A stretch of 42,218 bases of DNA from a virus. Positions 29,977 to 38,544 of this stretch are shown piece by piece. The stretch covers positions 1 to 42,218 of the IMG/VR virus record IMGVR_UViG_3300038701_000560. One strand, given 5' to 3'. How positions within the stretch are numbered: position 1 is the stretch's first letter; every line of letters begins with the position of its first letter. The notes beneath the pieces are model-generated. The model saw only the letters and a program-made list of their open reading frames with translations. It searched no databases and was not told the origin of the DNA. A program made the position numbers and the translations under genes.

Positions 29977-30077
29977 AATGCGTTAATAAAAACAACTAAC
30001 GGGAAGCCTACGTAATCATTATGAATTACGAGGTGCGCGATTAGTGGCTTAATTGTTACTAAAAACATTAACGCATT
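29977..30077 (+). ncRNA. Hairpin-rich non-coding RNA candidate beside the tRNA
   Basis: A perfect 11-bp inverted repeat, AATGCGTTAAT (29977-29987) and ATTAACGCATT (30067-30077), closes a 101-base element. Inside are AAGCC/GGCTT and a CGTAAT/ATTACG hairpin, and the A-rich motif TAAAAACA occurs in both arms. No open frame fits. It may be a small RNA, a tRNA-processing partner or a leader for the Gp49-like gene. Confidence 0.5.
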
Positions 30078-30101
30078 ACTAATTAACTAAGTAGGTGAAA
30101 T

Positions 30102-30410
30102 ATGAGCGAAAAAGAAATAGAGCAAGAGATTCAAGAGAAAGGTTTGAACGCCCCGAGATTAACCCCTGATTTAATCGATTCGGTGATAGCTGACAGGGTG
30201 TTTCATGTATTTGGCGACACTTGTCTTACTGTTTGTTGTTTGACGCTTAAAAACGGTTTTACGGTTACGGGTGAAAGCGCTTGTGCAAGTCCTGAAAACT
30301 TCAATCAAGAAATTGGCGAGAAGATAGCGTTTGAGCGAGCCAGAAACAAAATATGGATGCTTGAGGGGTACTTACTTAAGCAGTGTCTATTTGACGGTGC
30401 ATTTACATAA
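30102..30410 (+). CDS. Gp49-like phage protein
   Basis: 102 residues. GLNAPRLTPDLIDSVIAD, TCLTVCCLTLKNGFTVTGESACASPENFNQEIGEKIAFERARNKIWMLEGYLL is a clear match to the Gp49/gp66 family of phage proteins of unknown function. It is preceded by a GTAGGTG SD and by the structured RNA element. Confidence 0.85.
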   Translation: MSEKEIEQEIQEKGLNAPRLTPDLIDSVIADRVFHVFGDTCLTVCCLTLKNGFTVTGESACASPENFNQEIGEKIAFERARNKIWMLEGYLLKQCLFDGAFT

Positions 30411-30457
30411 ATTACAACCAACCGCAGCAGTATCGCGGACAACCAGGAGGTACTACT

Positions 30458-30604
30458 GTGATTGATTTAAACCCATTTAAAGACCCTAACACGCAATACG
30501 AATACAAAGACCGTCACAATGATAAAAAGTCATTATCTGGCTTGCTTATCTGGGGGTCGATGGTCGGCTCAATTTTTTGGTTTTACACGTTTTTGATTTC
30601 GTAG
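30458..30604 (+). CDS. Small C-tail-anchored membrane protein
   Basis: 48 residues from GTG 30458 with a perfect AGGAGGT SD. Soluble charged N-terminus (MIDLNPFKDPNTQYEYKDRH) and one C-terminal membrane helix (LSGLLIWGSMVGSIFWFYTFL). A terminator follows at 30632. Function unknown. Confidence 0.6.
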   Translation: MIDLNPFKDPNTQYEYKDRHNDKKSLSGLLIWGSMVGSIFWFYTFLIS

Positions 30605-30631
30605 TCGCAAACAGCAACACGTGCTACATAG

Positions 30632-30656
30632 GCCACCCTAATCGGTGGCTTTTTTT
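30632..30656 (+). terminator. Intrinsic terminator
   Basis: GCCACC (30632-30637), loop CTAATC, GGTGGC (30644-30649), then seven T. It separates the Gp49-like/membrane-protein unit from the structural genes that follow. Confidence 0.92.
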
Positions 30657-30684
30657 ATGCCTGTTTCGTGGTATCATACAGGCT

Positions 30685-30915
30685 ATGGGCGCGTCTTCGG
30701 TTATCGAAATATATCGATTCAACGAGCAGTGTGGTACGTATGATTCATTTACTATCTTGTCGTACTATCACGACGAGTGCGCCGTCATGGGCTTAATATC
30801 GTTTAATCTAGCTATGCGACAAGAGTTGTTTAGCTACCTACGAAGTCAAGGTATTAAATGGCTCAGGTACACGCACAAGAAGCGCAAGAAAATTATTTAT
30901 TTAGGGGTAAAGTAA
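30685..30915 (+). CDS. Hypothetical protein, 76 residues
   Basis: ATG 30685 lies after the terminator; the frame is open upstream through the hairpin, so earlier starts are unlikely. MGASSVIEIYRFNEQCGTYDS... ELFSYLRSQGIKWLRYTHKKRKK is alpha/beta with a basic C-terminus, perhaps nucleic-acid-associated. The next gene starts two bases on. Confidence 0.55.
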   Translation: MGASSVIEIYRFNEQCGTYDSFTILSYYHDECAVMGLISFNLAMRQELFSYLRSQGIKWLRYTHKKRKKIIYLGVK

Positions 30916-30916
30916 T

Positions 30917-31141
30917 ATGAGCTTTAACATCGAAGAACTGGACGCAGAAAAAGCAACTCAAAACAAACTATCAAGGTATGATGACTTAATTAGGTCAGCA
31001 TCAAACATAAACAGTCAAGCCGCATCTCTAAAAAGTAATTTTGATGCGTTAAGAGCTGATTTAACGTTAGCACAACAGGCAACTCTAGACTCGAAGATGA
31101 CACAGTTTGCGCTAAGACTAAGAACAACTTTAGGCCTTTAA
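30917..31141 (+). CDS. Small helical coiled-coil protein
   Basis: 74 residues, nearly all helix (NIEELDAEKATQNKLSRYDD... LTLAQQATLDSKMTQFALRLRTTL), about one long coiled-coil hairpin. It directly precedes the LamG-repeat protein and may be a trimerisation partner or minor virion component; that is inference from position. Confidence 0.5.
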   Translation: MSFNIEELDAEKATQNKLSRYDDLIRSASNINSQAASLKSNFDALRADLTLAQQATLDSKMTQFALRLRTTLGL

Positions 31142-31144
31142 TAC

Positions 31145-32827
31145 ATGGCAATAACGCCAACAGATTTCACATGGGCCATTGAAGCCACTGGCACAAGCCC
31201 ATCTGCTACTAACTCAGGTCAAGTGCTACTGATTACAGAAGCTAATGTTGATGCTGATTTTTGGCTAAATGTTGCTAATGGAGGTGGCGATATTCGCGTT
31301 TGTGAAGATGCGGCAGGGTTAAACCAACTGCCTCTTCATGTAATTGATTGCGACACTGTATCGGAAACGCTTAGGTTAAGAACTAGAAAGCCAGCGTATG
31401 CTTCTGCCGATAGAAAATTTTATATATTCAGCAAAAATGGCTCTGATTCACAACCCGCTGCAAGTTCCACATTCGGAAGCCAAAACGTCTATCAAGATTA
31501 CTACTTTTGGCTAACACTCGACAGCACTACGGTAACAGACTCGGCTGGCAATTTATCACCAACAACAAGCGGAATATCCGCTACTAGATCAGGTGTTTTT
31601 AACGGAACAGCATTAGATTTTAATGGCACTGGTTATATTGATTTAGGCGCATCAAGCCCTATTCCATCAAAACCTTACACCATGCAGGCGCTCATATATT
31701 CAGATGCAAATCCAAGTGGCAATAACTGGATAATGGGTACGGATCGTTTGCAGGATTTTGCAGGTGGTCACGGAATGTGGGCTGACAATGCTGGCGCTGT
31801 TACGTCAAACATGATAAGCGCAGATGATAATATACCAACTGCGCCAAGAGTTGAAACTCCAGATAACTCAATACTTGGAGGAAACCCATATCTTGTATCA
31901 TTCGGTGCTGATAGCGTAACAAGTGACTTTTTTGCAAAAATAAACACATCAGCAAAGGTTATTGAGGCATCTGCATCCTCTCACGTTGTCGCCTCTGGAA
32001 GATTTAGAATAGGGAATAATTCTGGATTCCCCATAGGTTTTAATGGTGCCATACAAGACGCAAGGGTTAGGGATGAGTACCTACCTGATAGTCACTTACT
32101 GATAGAGCACGCTAACGAATCCGACCCAGCCACATTCTGGACAATGGGAACGAGTTATGACCCTAGTGCGGGTGGTGGATACTCAATAACGCTAGACTCT
32201 GGTTCGTATACATACACAGGAGGTGAGATACAGTTATCAGTTAATAGAAAGTTAGCAATTGATGCTGGCCTTTATTCATACACAGGTAACAATGTTCAAG
32301 TTTCGGTTAGTCGAAGTATAACACTTGACTCTGGTTCGTATTCATACGATGGATTTGATTCTGCTTTATCTGCTCATAGAAAAATCACGATTGATGCTGG
32401 CGAATACGTCTACACTGGTAATGCGGTAACGCTTACATACACGCCGTCAGGCGGGGGGACATACTCAATAACTCTTGAAGCTGGCGCATATGTATACACC
32501 GGTCAGTCAGTTAATCTTGCTGCAAATAGAGCGTTATCGTTAAGCTCTGGCGCATATCTGTATCAAGGGCAATCTGTACAGCTATCGGCGCACAGGTCAA
32601 TAAGCATCGAGGGTGGCGCATACGTTGTAACTGGGAATTCTGTTCAGCTATCAGCACACAGGGCTATCACACTTGAAGCTGGCGCATATGAATACACTGG
32701 TTTCCCAGTGACACTAACCTATTCTGGCGAGATAATTGCACTGATAAGCGGTTATAGAGTAAACTATAAACAAGATGACGTGTCCGCAGGATACGAAGAC
32801 GACTACATACAAGCGGAGTTCATTTAA
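31145..32827 (+). CDS. LamG-like structural/fibre protein with eight 22-residue beta repeats
   Basis: 560 residues. Residues about 115-330 form a laminin-G/concanavalin-A-like domain (LDFNGTGYIDLGASSPIP... FNGAIQDARVRDEYLP). Residues about 348-528 hold eight repeats of the type ITLDSGSYTYTGxxVQLSVNRK in two blocks of four separated by TPSGGGTYS. Similar Gly-Tyr beta repeats are seen in phage fibre or decoration proteins. A surface-binding role is inferred. It lies just upstream of terminase, a location often used for fibre or decoration genes. Confidence 0.65.
   Translation: MAITPTDFTWAIEATGTSPSATNSGQVLLITEANVDADFWLNVANGGGDIRVCEDAAGLNQLPLHVIDCDTVSETLRLRTRKPAYASADRKFYIFSKNGSDSQPAASSTFGSQNVYQDYYFWLTLDSTTVTDSAGNLSPTTSGISATRSGVFNGTALDFNGTGYIDLGASSPIPSKPYTMQALIYSDANPSGNNWIMGTDRLQDFAGGHGMWADNAGAVTSNMISADDNIPTAPRVETPDNSILGGNPYLVSFGADSVTSDFFAKINTSAKVIEASASSHVVASGRFRIGNNSGFPIGFNGAIQDARVRDEYLPDSHLLIEHANESDPATFWTMGTSYDPSAGGGYSITLDSGSYTYTGGEIQLSVNRKLAIDAGLYSYTGNNVQVSVSRSITLDSGSYSYDGFDSALSAHRKITIDAGEYVYTGNAVTLTYTPSGGGTYSITLEAGAYVYTGQSVNLAANRALSLSSGAYLYQGQSVQLSAHRSISIEGGAYVVTGNSVQLSAHRAITLEAGAYEYTGFPVTLTYSGEIIALISGYRVNYKQDDVSAGYEDDYIQAEFI
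32186..32730 (+). repeat. Eight 66-bp units coding 22-residue beta repeats
   Basis: Two arrays of four units, with consensus [IL]-[TS]-[LI]-[DE]-[SA]-G-x-Y-x-Y-T-G and VQLSAHR. The DNA copies are diverged, but the protein pattern is strict. Confidence 0.8.
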
Positions 32828-33240
32828 TGGCTACTTTTACTAAATACCAAAATGGCGTTGAAATTTTGGTCACGACTGCAAACGCAAGCACAGACACATT
32901 CAAATTCGCACTGACGAACGCAGCGCCAAACGTTGCAACTCACACCGTTCTGGCAGATATCACCCAGATTTCAACTGGTAATGGCTATGCCGCTGGTGGT
33001 GCAACTGTGGATGTAACTGGTTCAGAAACGGGGGGCACTTACACTCTATCGCAAGATGCAACGGTAACTATCACGGCATCGGGTGGAAGCATTGGCCCAT
33101 TCCGTTATGTAGTTTTCTATGACGACACAGTGGCAAGTGACCCTCTTTTATCTTACTTCGATTACGGCTCAAGTATCACCCTAAACGACACTGAGACCTT
33201 CGATATCGGCGCAGCTAATACGCTATTTACGGTGGCTTAA
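32827..33240 (+). CDS. Virion structural protein
   Basis: 137 residues, beta-rich (KFALTNAAPNVATHTVLADITQISTGNGYAAGGATVDV... PFRYVVFYDD). This arrangement is often seen in phage capsid- or fibre-associated proteins encoded near terminase. It overlaps the upstream stop (TAATG). Exact role unknown. Confidence 0.6.
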   Translation: MATFTKYQNGVEILVTTANASTDTFKFALTNAAPNVATHTVLADITQISTGNGYAAGGATVDVTGSETGGTYTLSQDATVTITASGGSIGPFRYVVFYDDTVASDPLLSYFDYGSSITLNDTETFDIGAANTLFTVA

Positions 33241-33241
33241 A

Positions 33242-33565
33242 ATGGCTCAAAATGTAATCGTAAAAGGCAAGGACAATCCCGTTGTGATTAACTTCACTTT
33301 CACTGGCGACTTTGCTGCGTCCGGTCTGAATGCGTTTACATCAGTCACGCTTGCGATTGGCGGCGAGAGCTACAACACAGTGTCAGACCCAGACAATCTA
33401 TCTATTGAATCTGCGACAGAGCTAAGGCTAAAGATAGGCGATACAACATCACTAGATGTCGGAAACTACTTGCCACAAATCACAGGATTCAGTGCAACGT
33501 ATGACGATGGGTTTCTACTTACCGGTACGTGCAAGCCAATTTTGCCAACGATAAAGGTGTGCTAA
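33242..33565 (+). CDS. Ig-like accessory structural protein
   Basis: 107 residues, all-beta. VVINFTFTGDFAASGLNAFTSVTLAIGGESYNTV resembles the small Ig-fold proteins that pair with fibres, and in outline the 8683 gene product. Its stop overlaps the terminase small subunit start (TAATG). Confidence 0.5.
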   Translation: MAQNVIVKGKDNPVVINFTFTGDFAASGLNAFTSVTLAIGGESYNTVSDPDNLSIESATELRLKIGDTTSLDVGNYLPQITGFSATYDDGFLLTGTCKPILPTIKVC

Positions 33566-33957
33566 TGACAACTGAGAAAGGCGGGCAACCTAGGATGTTT
33601 GAAACGCCAGAGGAGTTCGATGCTGCATTTGAGGCGTACTGTCAAGATTGCGACGATAGACAAGAAAAGCCAACCATGTCAGGTTTGGCGTGGTTTATGG
33701 GTTTTGCGTCCAGACAATCAATCTGGGAGTACAGGAAGAAGCCTGGCTTTGAACATGTCGCTAATCGTGCTGCATTATTTGTCGAGAAGGGTTACGAGCA
33801 GCAACTTGCACAAGGTCGCGGCGATGGTGGTATTGTGTTTGCGCTTAAAAACTTCGGGTGGACTGATAAGCAGGACGTTAATCACACAAGTAGTGACGGC
33901 TCAATGAGTCCGAAGGGCAAGAGTCTTGACGACTTCTATGCTGACACTGACGATTAA
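33565..33957 (+). CDS. terS: Terminase small subunit
   Basis: 130 residues from ATG 33565 (TAATG overlap); a 12-codon longer frame reaches into the previous gene. FETPEEFDAAFEAYCQDC... PTMSGLAWFMGFASRQSIWEYRKKPGF contains the helix-turn-helix of small terminases, followed by a helical region and an acidic tail. It recognises phage DNA for packaging and recruits the large subunit encoded next. Confidence 0.82.
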   Translation: MTTEKGGQPRMFETPEEFDAAFEAYCQDCDDRQEKPTMSGLAWFMGFASRQSIWEYRKKPGFEHVANRAALFVEKGYEQQLAQGRGDGGIVFALKNFGWTDKQDVNHTSSDGSMSPKGKSLDDFYADTDD

Positions 33958-35348
33958 TGTATCGGTTAAACCCCGCTTTACACAACTTCTGGAGAACGCG
34001 CAAACCTTACAAAGTTCTGAAAGGCGGGCGCTTCTCATCTAAAACACAAGACGCGGGCGGAATGGCAGCATTCTTATCCCGCAACTATTCCGTAAAATTC
34101 CTTTGTATACGTCAATTTCAAAACCGCATCGCTGACAGCGTTTACACGGTCATTAAAGAAAAGATTGAACAAGCAGGATGGGAAGATGAATTTGATATAG
34201 GCGTATCAACTATACGCCACAAAAAGACAGGCTCAGAGTTTCTATTCTATGGCATGGCGCGCAACATTAACGATATTAAAGGTACGGAAGGTGTTGACGT
34301 TTGCTGGATAGAAGAAGGCGAGGCGCTAACCAAAGAGCAATGGGCGGTTATTGATCCCACTATACGAAAAGAGGGAAGCGAAATTTGGCTGCTTTACAAT
34401 CCGCGCTTTCAGTCTGACTTTGTTCATTCAGACCTGCCCGCCTTGCTTGGTGATGATTGCACAATACGCCATATAAACTACGACGAAAACCCGTTTCTTT
34501 CTGACACGGCCAGAGCTAAAGCCGAGCGACTAAAGGCGGCTGACTATGACGAATACAAACACATATATTTAGGCGAGGCGCTAACAGATGACGATAGCGT
34601 TATCATTAAACGGTCATGGCTTGACGCAGCTATCGATGCTCATATTAAACTAGATGTTAACCTTGACGGTGAGCGGCGCATAGGGTACGACGTTGCAGAT
34701 AGTGGCGCAGATAAAAACGCCGACGTATTAGCCGTGGGCAACGTGATAACCAGCATCAGAGAGTGGAAGGGCGAAGAGCATGAGCTATTCAATTCATGCA
34801 CTAAGGTCTGGAGGTTGGCGCAGGATAACCATGCTCATGTGCAATACGACTCTATCGGTGTAGGCGCTGGGTGCGGATCAAACTTTACCAACTTAAACAA
34901 AGCTGAACACGGCGCGCATAAAGGCTCATACAGACTATACACGCAATATACAGCGTTTAACGCAGGAGGTGCGATTAAAAATCCTGATGGTGAATACCGC
35001 GAAGGTGTGAAGAATAGAGACTTTTTCAGTAACATTAAAGCACAGGCGTGGTGGACGATTGCAGACAGATTGCGTGATACATATAACGCTGTAAACGGTG
35101 AAGATTATGACCCGTCAAACATCATCAGCATATCCAGTGAATGCGATCATGTGCAGCAGCTTATAAAAGAGCTGGCAACGCCTAAACGACACTTTGACGG
35201 CAAAGGTAAGGTTAAGGTTGAATCAAAAGAAGACTTAGACAAGCGTGGTGTAAAATCACCTAACTTAGCAGATGCGTTTATTATGGCCTTGTGGCGCTCG
35301 CAGCCTAAAGCCAGTAGCGGCATCCTAGTACCATCAAGAAAACGCTGA
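33957..35348 (+). CDS. terL: Terminase large subunit
   Basis: 463 residues. Walker A GGRFSSKT (23-30), Walker B-type VCWIEEGE (about 115-122) and motif LLYNPRF place it in the Terminase_3 group. The C-terminal nuclease has Asp residues in GYDVADSGADKNADVLAV, VQYDSIGVG and the closing SPNLADAFIMAL. It is the ATP-driven DNA packaging motor with headful-type nuclease. It overlaps terS by one base (TAATG). Confidence 0.92.
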   Translation: MYRLNPALHNFWRTRKPYKVLKGGRFSSKTQDAGGMAAFLSRNYSVKFLCIRQFQNRIADSVYTVIKEKIEQAGWEDEFDIGVSTIRHKKTGSEFLFYGMARNINDIKGTEGVDVCWIEEGEALTKEQWAVIDPTIRKEGSEIWLLYNPRFQSDFVHSDLPALLGDDCTIRHINYDENPFLSDTARAKAERLKAADYDEYKHIYLGEALTDDDSVIIKRSWLDAAIDAHIKLDVNLDGERRIGYDVADSGADKNADVLAVGNVITSIREWKGEEHELFNSCTKVWRLAQDNHAHVQYDSIGVGAGCGSNFTNLNKAEHGAHKGSYRLYTQYTAFNAGGAIKNPDGEYREGVKNRDFFSNIKAQAWWTIADRLRDTYNAVNGEDYDPSNIISISSECDHVQQLIKELATPKRHFDGKGKVKVESKEDLDKRGVKSPNLADAFIMALWRSQPKASSGILVPSRKR

Positions 35349-35384
35349 TATACTAACCACATTCGCATTAATAGGCGCACAGAT

Positions 35385-36728
35385 ATGGAACAACGAACAC
35401 AACTGGCAATCAACGCATTAGCAGACCGCGTAACTAGCAATTTACGCGAAATCTATGGCACTAGAGACGACAAACACTGTCAAGCATGGCGCGATTATGG
35501 CTATAAAGACACGCTTGAATTTAACGACTACTATCAAATGTCTGAGCGTTTTGGTATTGCTAGTGCTGGTATTACGATTCCTGTTGAGCAGTGCTGGAAA
35601 ACTTATCCGGCGATACGTGAAGGTGAAGTTGGCGACTTTGAAAAGCGCGATACAGATACGCCGTGGGAAAGTGAAGTAAGCAAGCTATTCCGCTCTATGA
35701 AGCTGTGGCGCAAACTGAAACTGTGTGACGAATACCAGCGCATCGGCGAATATGGCGCTATGGCGATACAAGTGCAAGGTACAGCACAGCAAGCAGACTG
35801 GCAAAAACCGCTAGGACGTATCGGTGCTAACAATATAGCCAAGTTGATTCCGCTGTATCAAGAGCAGCTAACACCAGTTAAGTGGGATAACGACACGGCA
35901 TCGCCTAGATTCGGTGAGCCTGTTATGTATCAGCTAGACCAATCTGCTATTGGCGATGACCGCGAGCAGGATAACCGTAATAAGTCTGTACATATACACT
36001 ATACGCGCGTGATTGTATTCGCTGAGGGCGCAGACGATGGCAGCATATACGGGCGACCAGCGTTAAAGCGTGGCTTCAATGACCTAATCACGATGGAAAA
36101 AATCATAGGTGCAGGTGGTGAGGGTTTCTGGAAGTCTGCGGCAATGAAAACCGTGTACAGCAACACGAACAAAGACGCGCCACCGCTACAACCAGAAGAC
36201 GTAGACGCTATGGACGAGGCTATCAGTGATTTCGTGGAGGGGCTGGATAAACACTTAATGCTAAGCGGTCTTGACCCTAAAGTGTTAAGCGTTGCCATGA
36301 GCGACCCTGAAAACCCGTTCATGATTGCACTACAGTCATTTAGCGCATCGGTTGGCGTTGCATCTAAGTTGCTTGTAGGCTCGCAGGAAGGGCGCTTAGC
36401 GTCGGACCAAGACGGCATATTTACCCTATCCAACATGCAAAGCCGCCGTGAATCGTGGTGCACGCAGATGATGGAATCTGTTGTAGACTGGTTAATGCTA
36501 CACGGTGTTATTGAGGAAAAAGAATATACGGTTGAATGGGACGACCTGCTCGCCCCTTCTGACGGTGACAAGCTAGACCTTGCCGAGAAGATGAGCAAGA
36601 TTAATAAAGATATGGCGCAAGAGGTGTTCACCACCGAAGAATTGCGCATTATCGCTGGATACCAACAAGAAAGCGCACTTGATGAAGAAGAATCTGGTAT
36701 GGGTGAGGGTGAGTTAGCGGATGACTAA
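35385..36728 (+). CDS. Portal protein (DUF1073-like)
   Basis: 447 residues. FNDYYQMSERFGIASAGITIPVEQCWKTYPAI, VFAEGADDGSIYGRPALKRGFNDLITMEKIIGAGGEGFWKSA and GSQEGRLASDQDGIFTLSNMQSRRE are typical DUF1073 portal motifs. It follows the terminase and precedes MuF, as expected. Its dodecamer forms the DNA entry vertex. The C-terminus is acidic (DEEESGMGEGELADD). Overlaps the MuF gene by eight bases. Confidence 0.88.
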   Translation: MEQRTQLAINALADRVTSNLREIYGTRDDKHCQAWRDYGYKDTLEFNDYYQMSERFGIASAGITIPVEQCWKTYPAIREGEVGDFEKRDTDTPWESEVSKLFRSMKLWRKLKLCDEYQRIGEYGAMAIQVQGTAQQADWQKPLGRIGANNIAKLIPLYQEQLTPVKWDNDTASPRFGEPVMYQLDQSAIGDDREQDNRNKSVHIHYTRVIVFAEGADDGSIYGRPALKRGFNDLITMEKIIGAGGEGFWKSAAMKTVYSNTNKDAPPLQPEDVDAMDEAISDFVEGLDKHLMLSGLDPKVLSVAMSDPENPFMIALQSFSASVGVASKLLVGSQEGRLASDQDGIFTLSNMQSRRESWCTQMMESVVDWLMLHGVIEEKEYTVEWDDLLAPSDGDKLDLAEKMSKINKDMAQEVFTTEELRIIAGYQQESALDEEESGMGEGELADD

Positions 36729-37647
36729 ACGCATCCTACCAACACGCCTAGAGCGCGACCCAACCGGACAGGCGGGCAACCGTCTACGTGCAAAGCGTGA
36801 AATAAGCAAGCGTATACGCGCATTGCGTGAACCTGTGTTGCAGATACTTGATAGCTTTCCAGTAGAGCGCATTACTATTAACAAATCGCGCTATGAGTAT
36901 GCTGTAAATCCTGACAGATTAGCCAGCCTATTCGATGAGTTGCAAATGTATTTCTATCAAGCATTAGAGCTTGAAACGTTTACCCGCGGCTGGTTTCTTA
37001 ATGAATACTTGGGGCAAGCATGGCGGCAAGGTACAGTTAAATCATTATCACGACTCAAGACGCTAGCCGAATCCGTAGCGCCTAACCGCGCAGAATTAAT
37101 GCAGCTTGATAGCGTATTAACGTCGCCAGAGTACGCACAACGCTTTGAGTTTATTAGTGCGCGTGCATTTGAGAATATGAAAGGCTTCGCAGGGCAAGCG
37201 GCTACCGATTTAGGGCGCGTACTAGGCGAAGGTGTTGCACTTGGTCAGTCGCCGCGTGTTATTGCGCGTGATATACGTAAGAAGTTTGACCAGGTAGAAG
37301 GCTATCGGGCTTTACGCATTGCACGCACTGAGGTTAACCACTCATTCACTGAGGCGCGTTACGAGCAGACAAAGGATGTGCGGGATAGGTTAGGGCTTGA
37401 GGTAATGCAAATGCATGTATCTGCGCTTGTGGATAGCACACGACCTACGCACGCGGCTAGACATGGTAAGTTGTATACGTTGGAAGAGCAGCGGGAGTTT
37501 TGGGCGACAGGCAGTAACTTGATTAATTGTTTGTGTAGTACGGTTGAGGTTGTATTCATTGATGGTGAGCCAACACAGAAGAAACTCATTGAGCGGCAAC
37601 GAAAAAGGGGTGAACAGTATTTTAAGTTTCACCCCAGCAAGGTTTAA
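36721..37647 (+). CDS. MuF-like minor head protein
   Basis: 308 residues. A helical N-terminal half is followed by the MuF signature: ALRIARTEVNHSFTEARYEQ, LVDSTRPTHAARHGKLY and NLINCLCSTVEV. There is no extra toxin or enzyme domain at the C-terminus. It probably sits inside the head near the portal. The convergent minus-strand cassette overlaps its end by four bases. Confidence 0.85.
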   Translation: MTKRILPTRLERDPTGQAGNRLRAKREISKRIRALREPVLQILDSFPVERITINKSRYEYAVNPDRLASLFDELQMYFYQALELETFTRGWFLNEYLGQAWRQGTVKSLSRLKTLAESVAPNRAELMQLDSVLTSPEYAQRFEFISARAFENMKGFAGQAATDLGRVLGEGVALGQSPRVIARDIRKKFDQVEGYRALRIARTEVNHSFTEARYEQTKDVRDRLGLEVMQMHVSALVDSTRPTHAARHGKLYTLEEQREFWATGSNLINCLCSTVEVVFIDGEPTQKKLIERQRKRGEQYFKFHPSKV

Positions 37648-37790
37648 GGCCAAAACCCATAAACCTCTTCCCATAAAATATCAAATTGAATATTCATAAT
37701 GGCTATACTATTGTCGGTATACTCGAACTTTCCACCACACTTTGCTGCTAACAATGCGAGTTCCATAGATAGTTTTATTTGTGGATTCAT
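37644..37790 (-). CDS. Small protein, last gene of the minus-strand cassette
   Basis: 48 residues from ATG 37790, SD weak (GAGCAG). MNPQIKLSMELALLAAKCGG... NIQFDILWEEVYGFWP. It begins one base after the upstream stop and ends inside the MuF gene stop region. Unknown. Confidence 0.5.
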   Translation of the reverse strand: MNPQIKLSMELALLAAKCGGKFEYTDNSIAIMNIQFDILWEEVYGFWP

Positions 37791-37791
37791 T

Positions 37792-38022
37792 CTACTGCTC
37801 ACTCTCATGCCTCCTCAACAAACCCAATGACCACTGGTGGATTTTCACCTTCATATAGTTTTGTATCGATTGCTGGTCTGGGGCTGGCACTAATCCAGCC
37901 TTAACACCTTTGCTAACTGACCGCTTATTGCTGTAGCCGAATATAGGGTATACATCTTTAGTCGACAACACTGCATGGTCAGGCAGGCATTTAGTCCATT
38001 GTGGTAGCGTGTATGGTTTCAT
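37792..38022 (-). CDS. HTH-like DNA-binding protein of the minus-strand cassette
   Basis: 76 residues. LSTKDVYPIFGYSNKRSVSKGVKAGLVPAPDQQS resembles the MerR/AlpA-type winged helix: a helix-turn-helix followed by a KAGLVPxPD wing. ATGA overlap with the upstream membrane gene. It could control its own cassette or a phage promoter. Confidence 0.6.
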   Translation of the reverse strand: MKPYTLPQWTKCLPDHAVLSTKDVYPIFGYSNKRSVSKGVKAGLVPAPDQQSIQNYMKVKIHQWSLGLLRRHESEQ

Positions 38023-38126
38023 TCATCTTCCCCATAAAACAATCTAACCAATCCCCATATCGCAACGATAATCACAACTGTCGCGCATAGTAAAATAATT
38101 TCTAGCGTGTAGTGTTCTGCCATCAT
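38019..38126 (-). CDS. 35-residue membrane protein
   Basis: TAATG overlap with the secreted-protein gene and ATGA overlap with the HTH gene; SD GGAG. MMAEHYTLEIILLCATVVIIVAIWGL... is a single membrane helix with a short charged tail. Its pairing with a signal-peptide protein suggests a joint envelope function. Confidence 0.55.
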   Translation of the reverse strand: MMAEHYTLEIILLCATVVIIVAIWGLVRLFYGEDE

Positions 38127-38413
38127 TACAACTCCATCTTAACGCAAGCCAAAACCCACTCGTTTGTAAACTCCCTGATTGCTGCTACTTTGTTTTTATC
38201 CATGTTATAAAGCGGCACTTCGTATGCTTGAATAATCATCGTTTTGATTGCCTTTACATCTCCTGCAACCTCGATCATTTGCATCATCTGCACGCCATTT
38301 TGCCTAGCACTCATGACGGTATTAGCTAGCGCCTCTATCTCTTTGCATGTGTTGGTATTCTGCGCGTAAACTGGCGCAGTCAGTAGCGCTGCGATAATCA
38401 GTAGTTTTTTCAT
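38126..38413 (-). CDS. Secreted/periplasmic protein with signal peptide
   Basis: 95 residues from ATG 38413, SD AAGGAG. MKKLLIIAALLTAPVYAQ is a clear Sec signal peptide with cleavage after AYA-like VYA. The mature part has two cysteines (CKEI near the start, ACVKMEL near the end) and a helical ARQNGVQMMQMIEV core, as in small periplasmic proteins found in several gammaproteobacterial phages. Superinfection exclusion or envelope alteration is a plausible but unproved role. Confidence 0.7.
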   Translation of the reverse strand: MKKLLIIAALLTAPVYAQNTNTCKEIEALANTVMSARQNGVQMMQMIEVAGDVKAIKTMIIQAYEVPLYNMDKNKVAAIREFTNEWVLACVKMEL

Positions 38414-38466
38414 TTTTGTAGCTCCTTTGATTAATAGAAACACAAGCCTAGCACGCCTGATTTGCT

Positions 38467-38514
38467 TTAGTGGTATGACCACTTGTTTACACTTCCTACC
38501 AGTTACGTTATTAT
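38467..38514 (+). promoter_or_regulatory. Operator plus late promoter for the head operon (site B)
   Basis: Operator GTGGTATGACCAC (38470-38482, 19-bp window from 38467), then TTTACA (38486-38491), a 17-bp spacer and TATTAT (38509-38514). The -10 end is 31 bases from the ATG at 38545. Operator-to--35 spacing, spacer, -10 and leader length are identical to site A. A second ACCAGTTA half-site lies in the spacer (38499-38506 region). Confidence 0.75.
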
Positions 38515-38544
38515 ATGCAATAATCATTAGATAAAGTGACGCAT

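Noticed and set aside
35999-36649. 216-residue antisense frame within the portal gene
   Set aside because: Low-complexity Ser-rich translation typical of a shadow frame; no SD and it opposes a well-supported portal gene.
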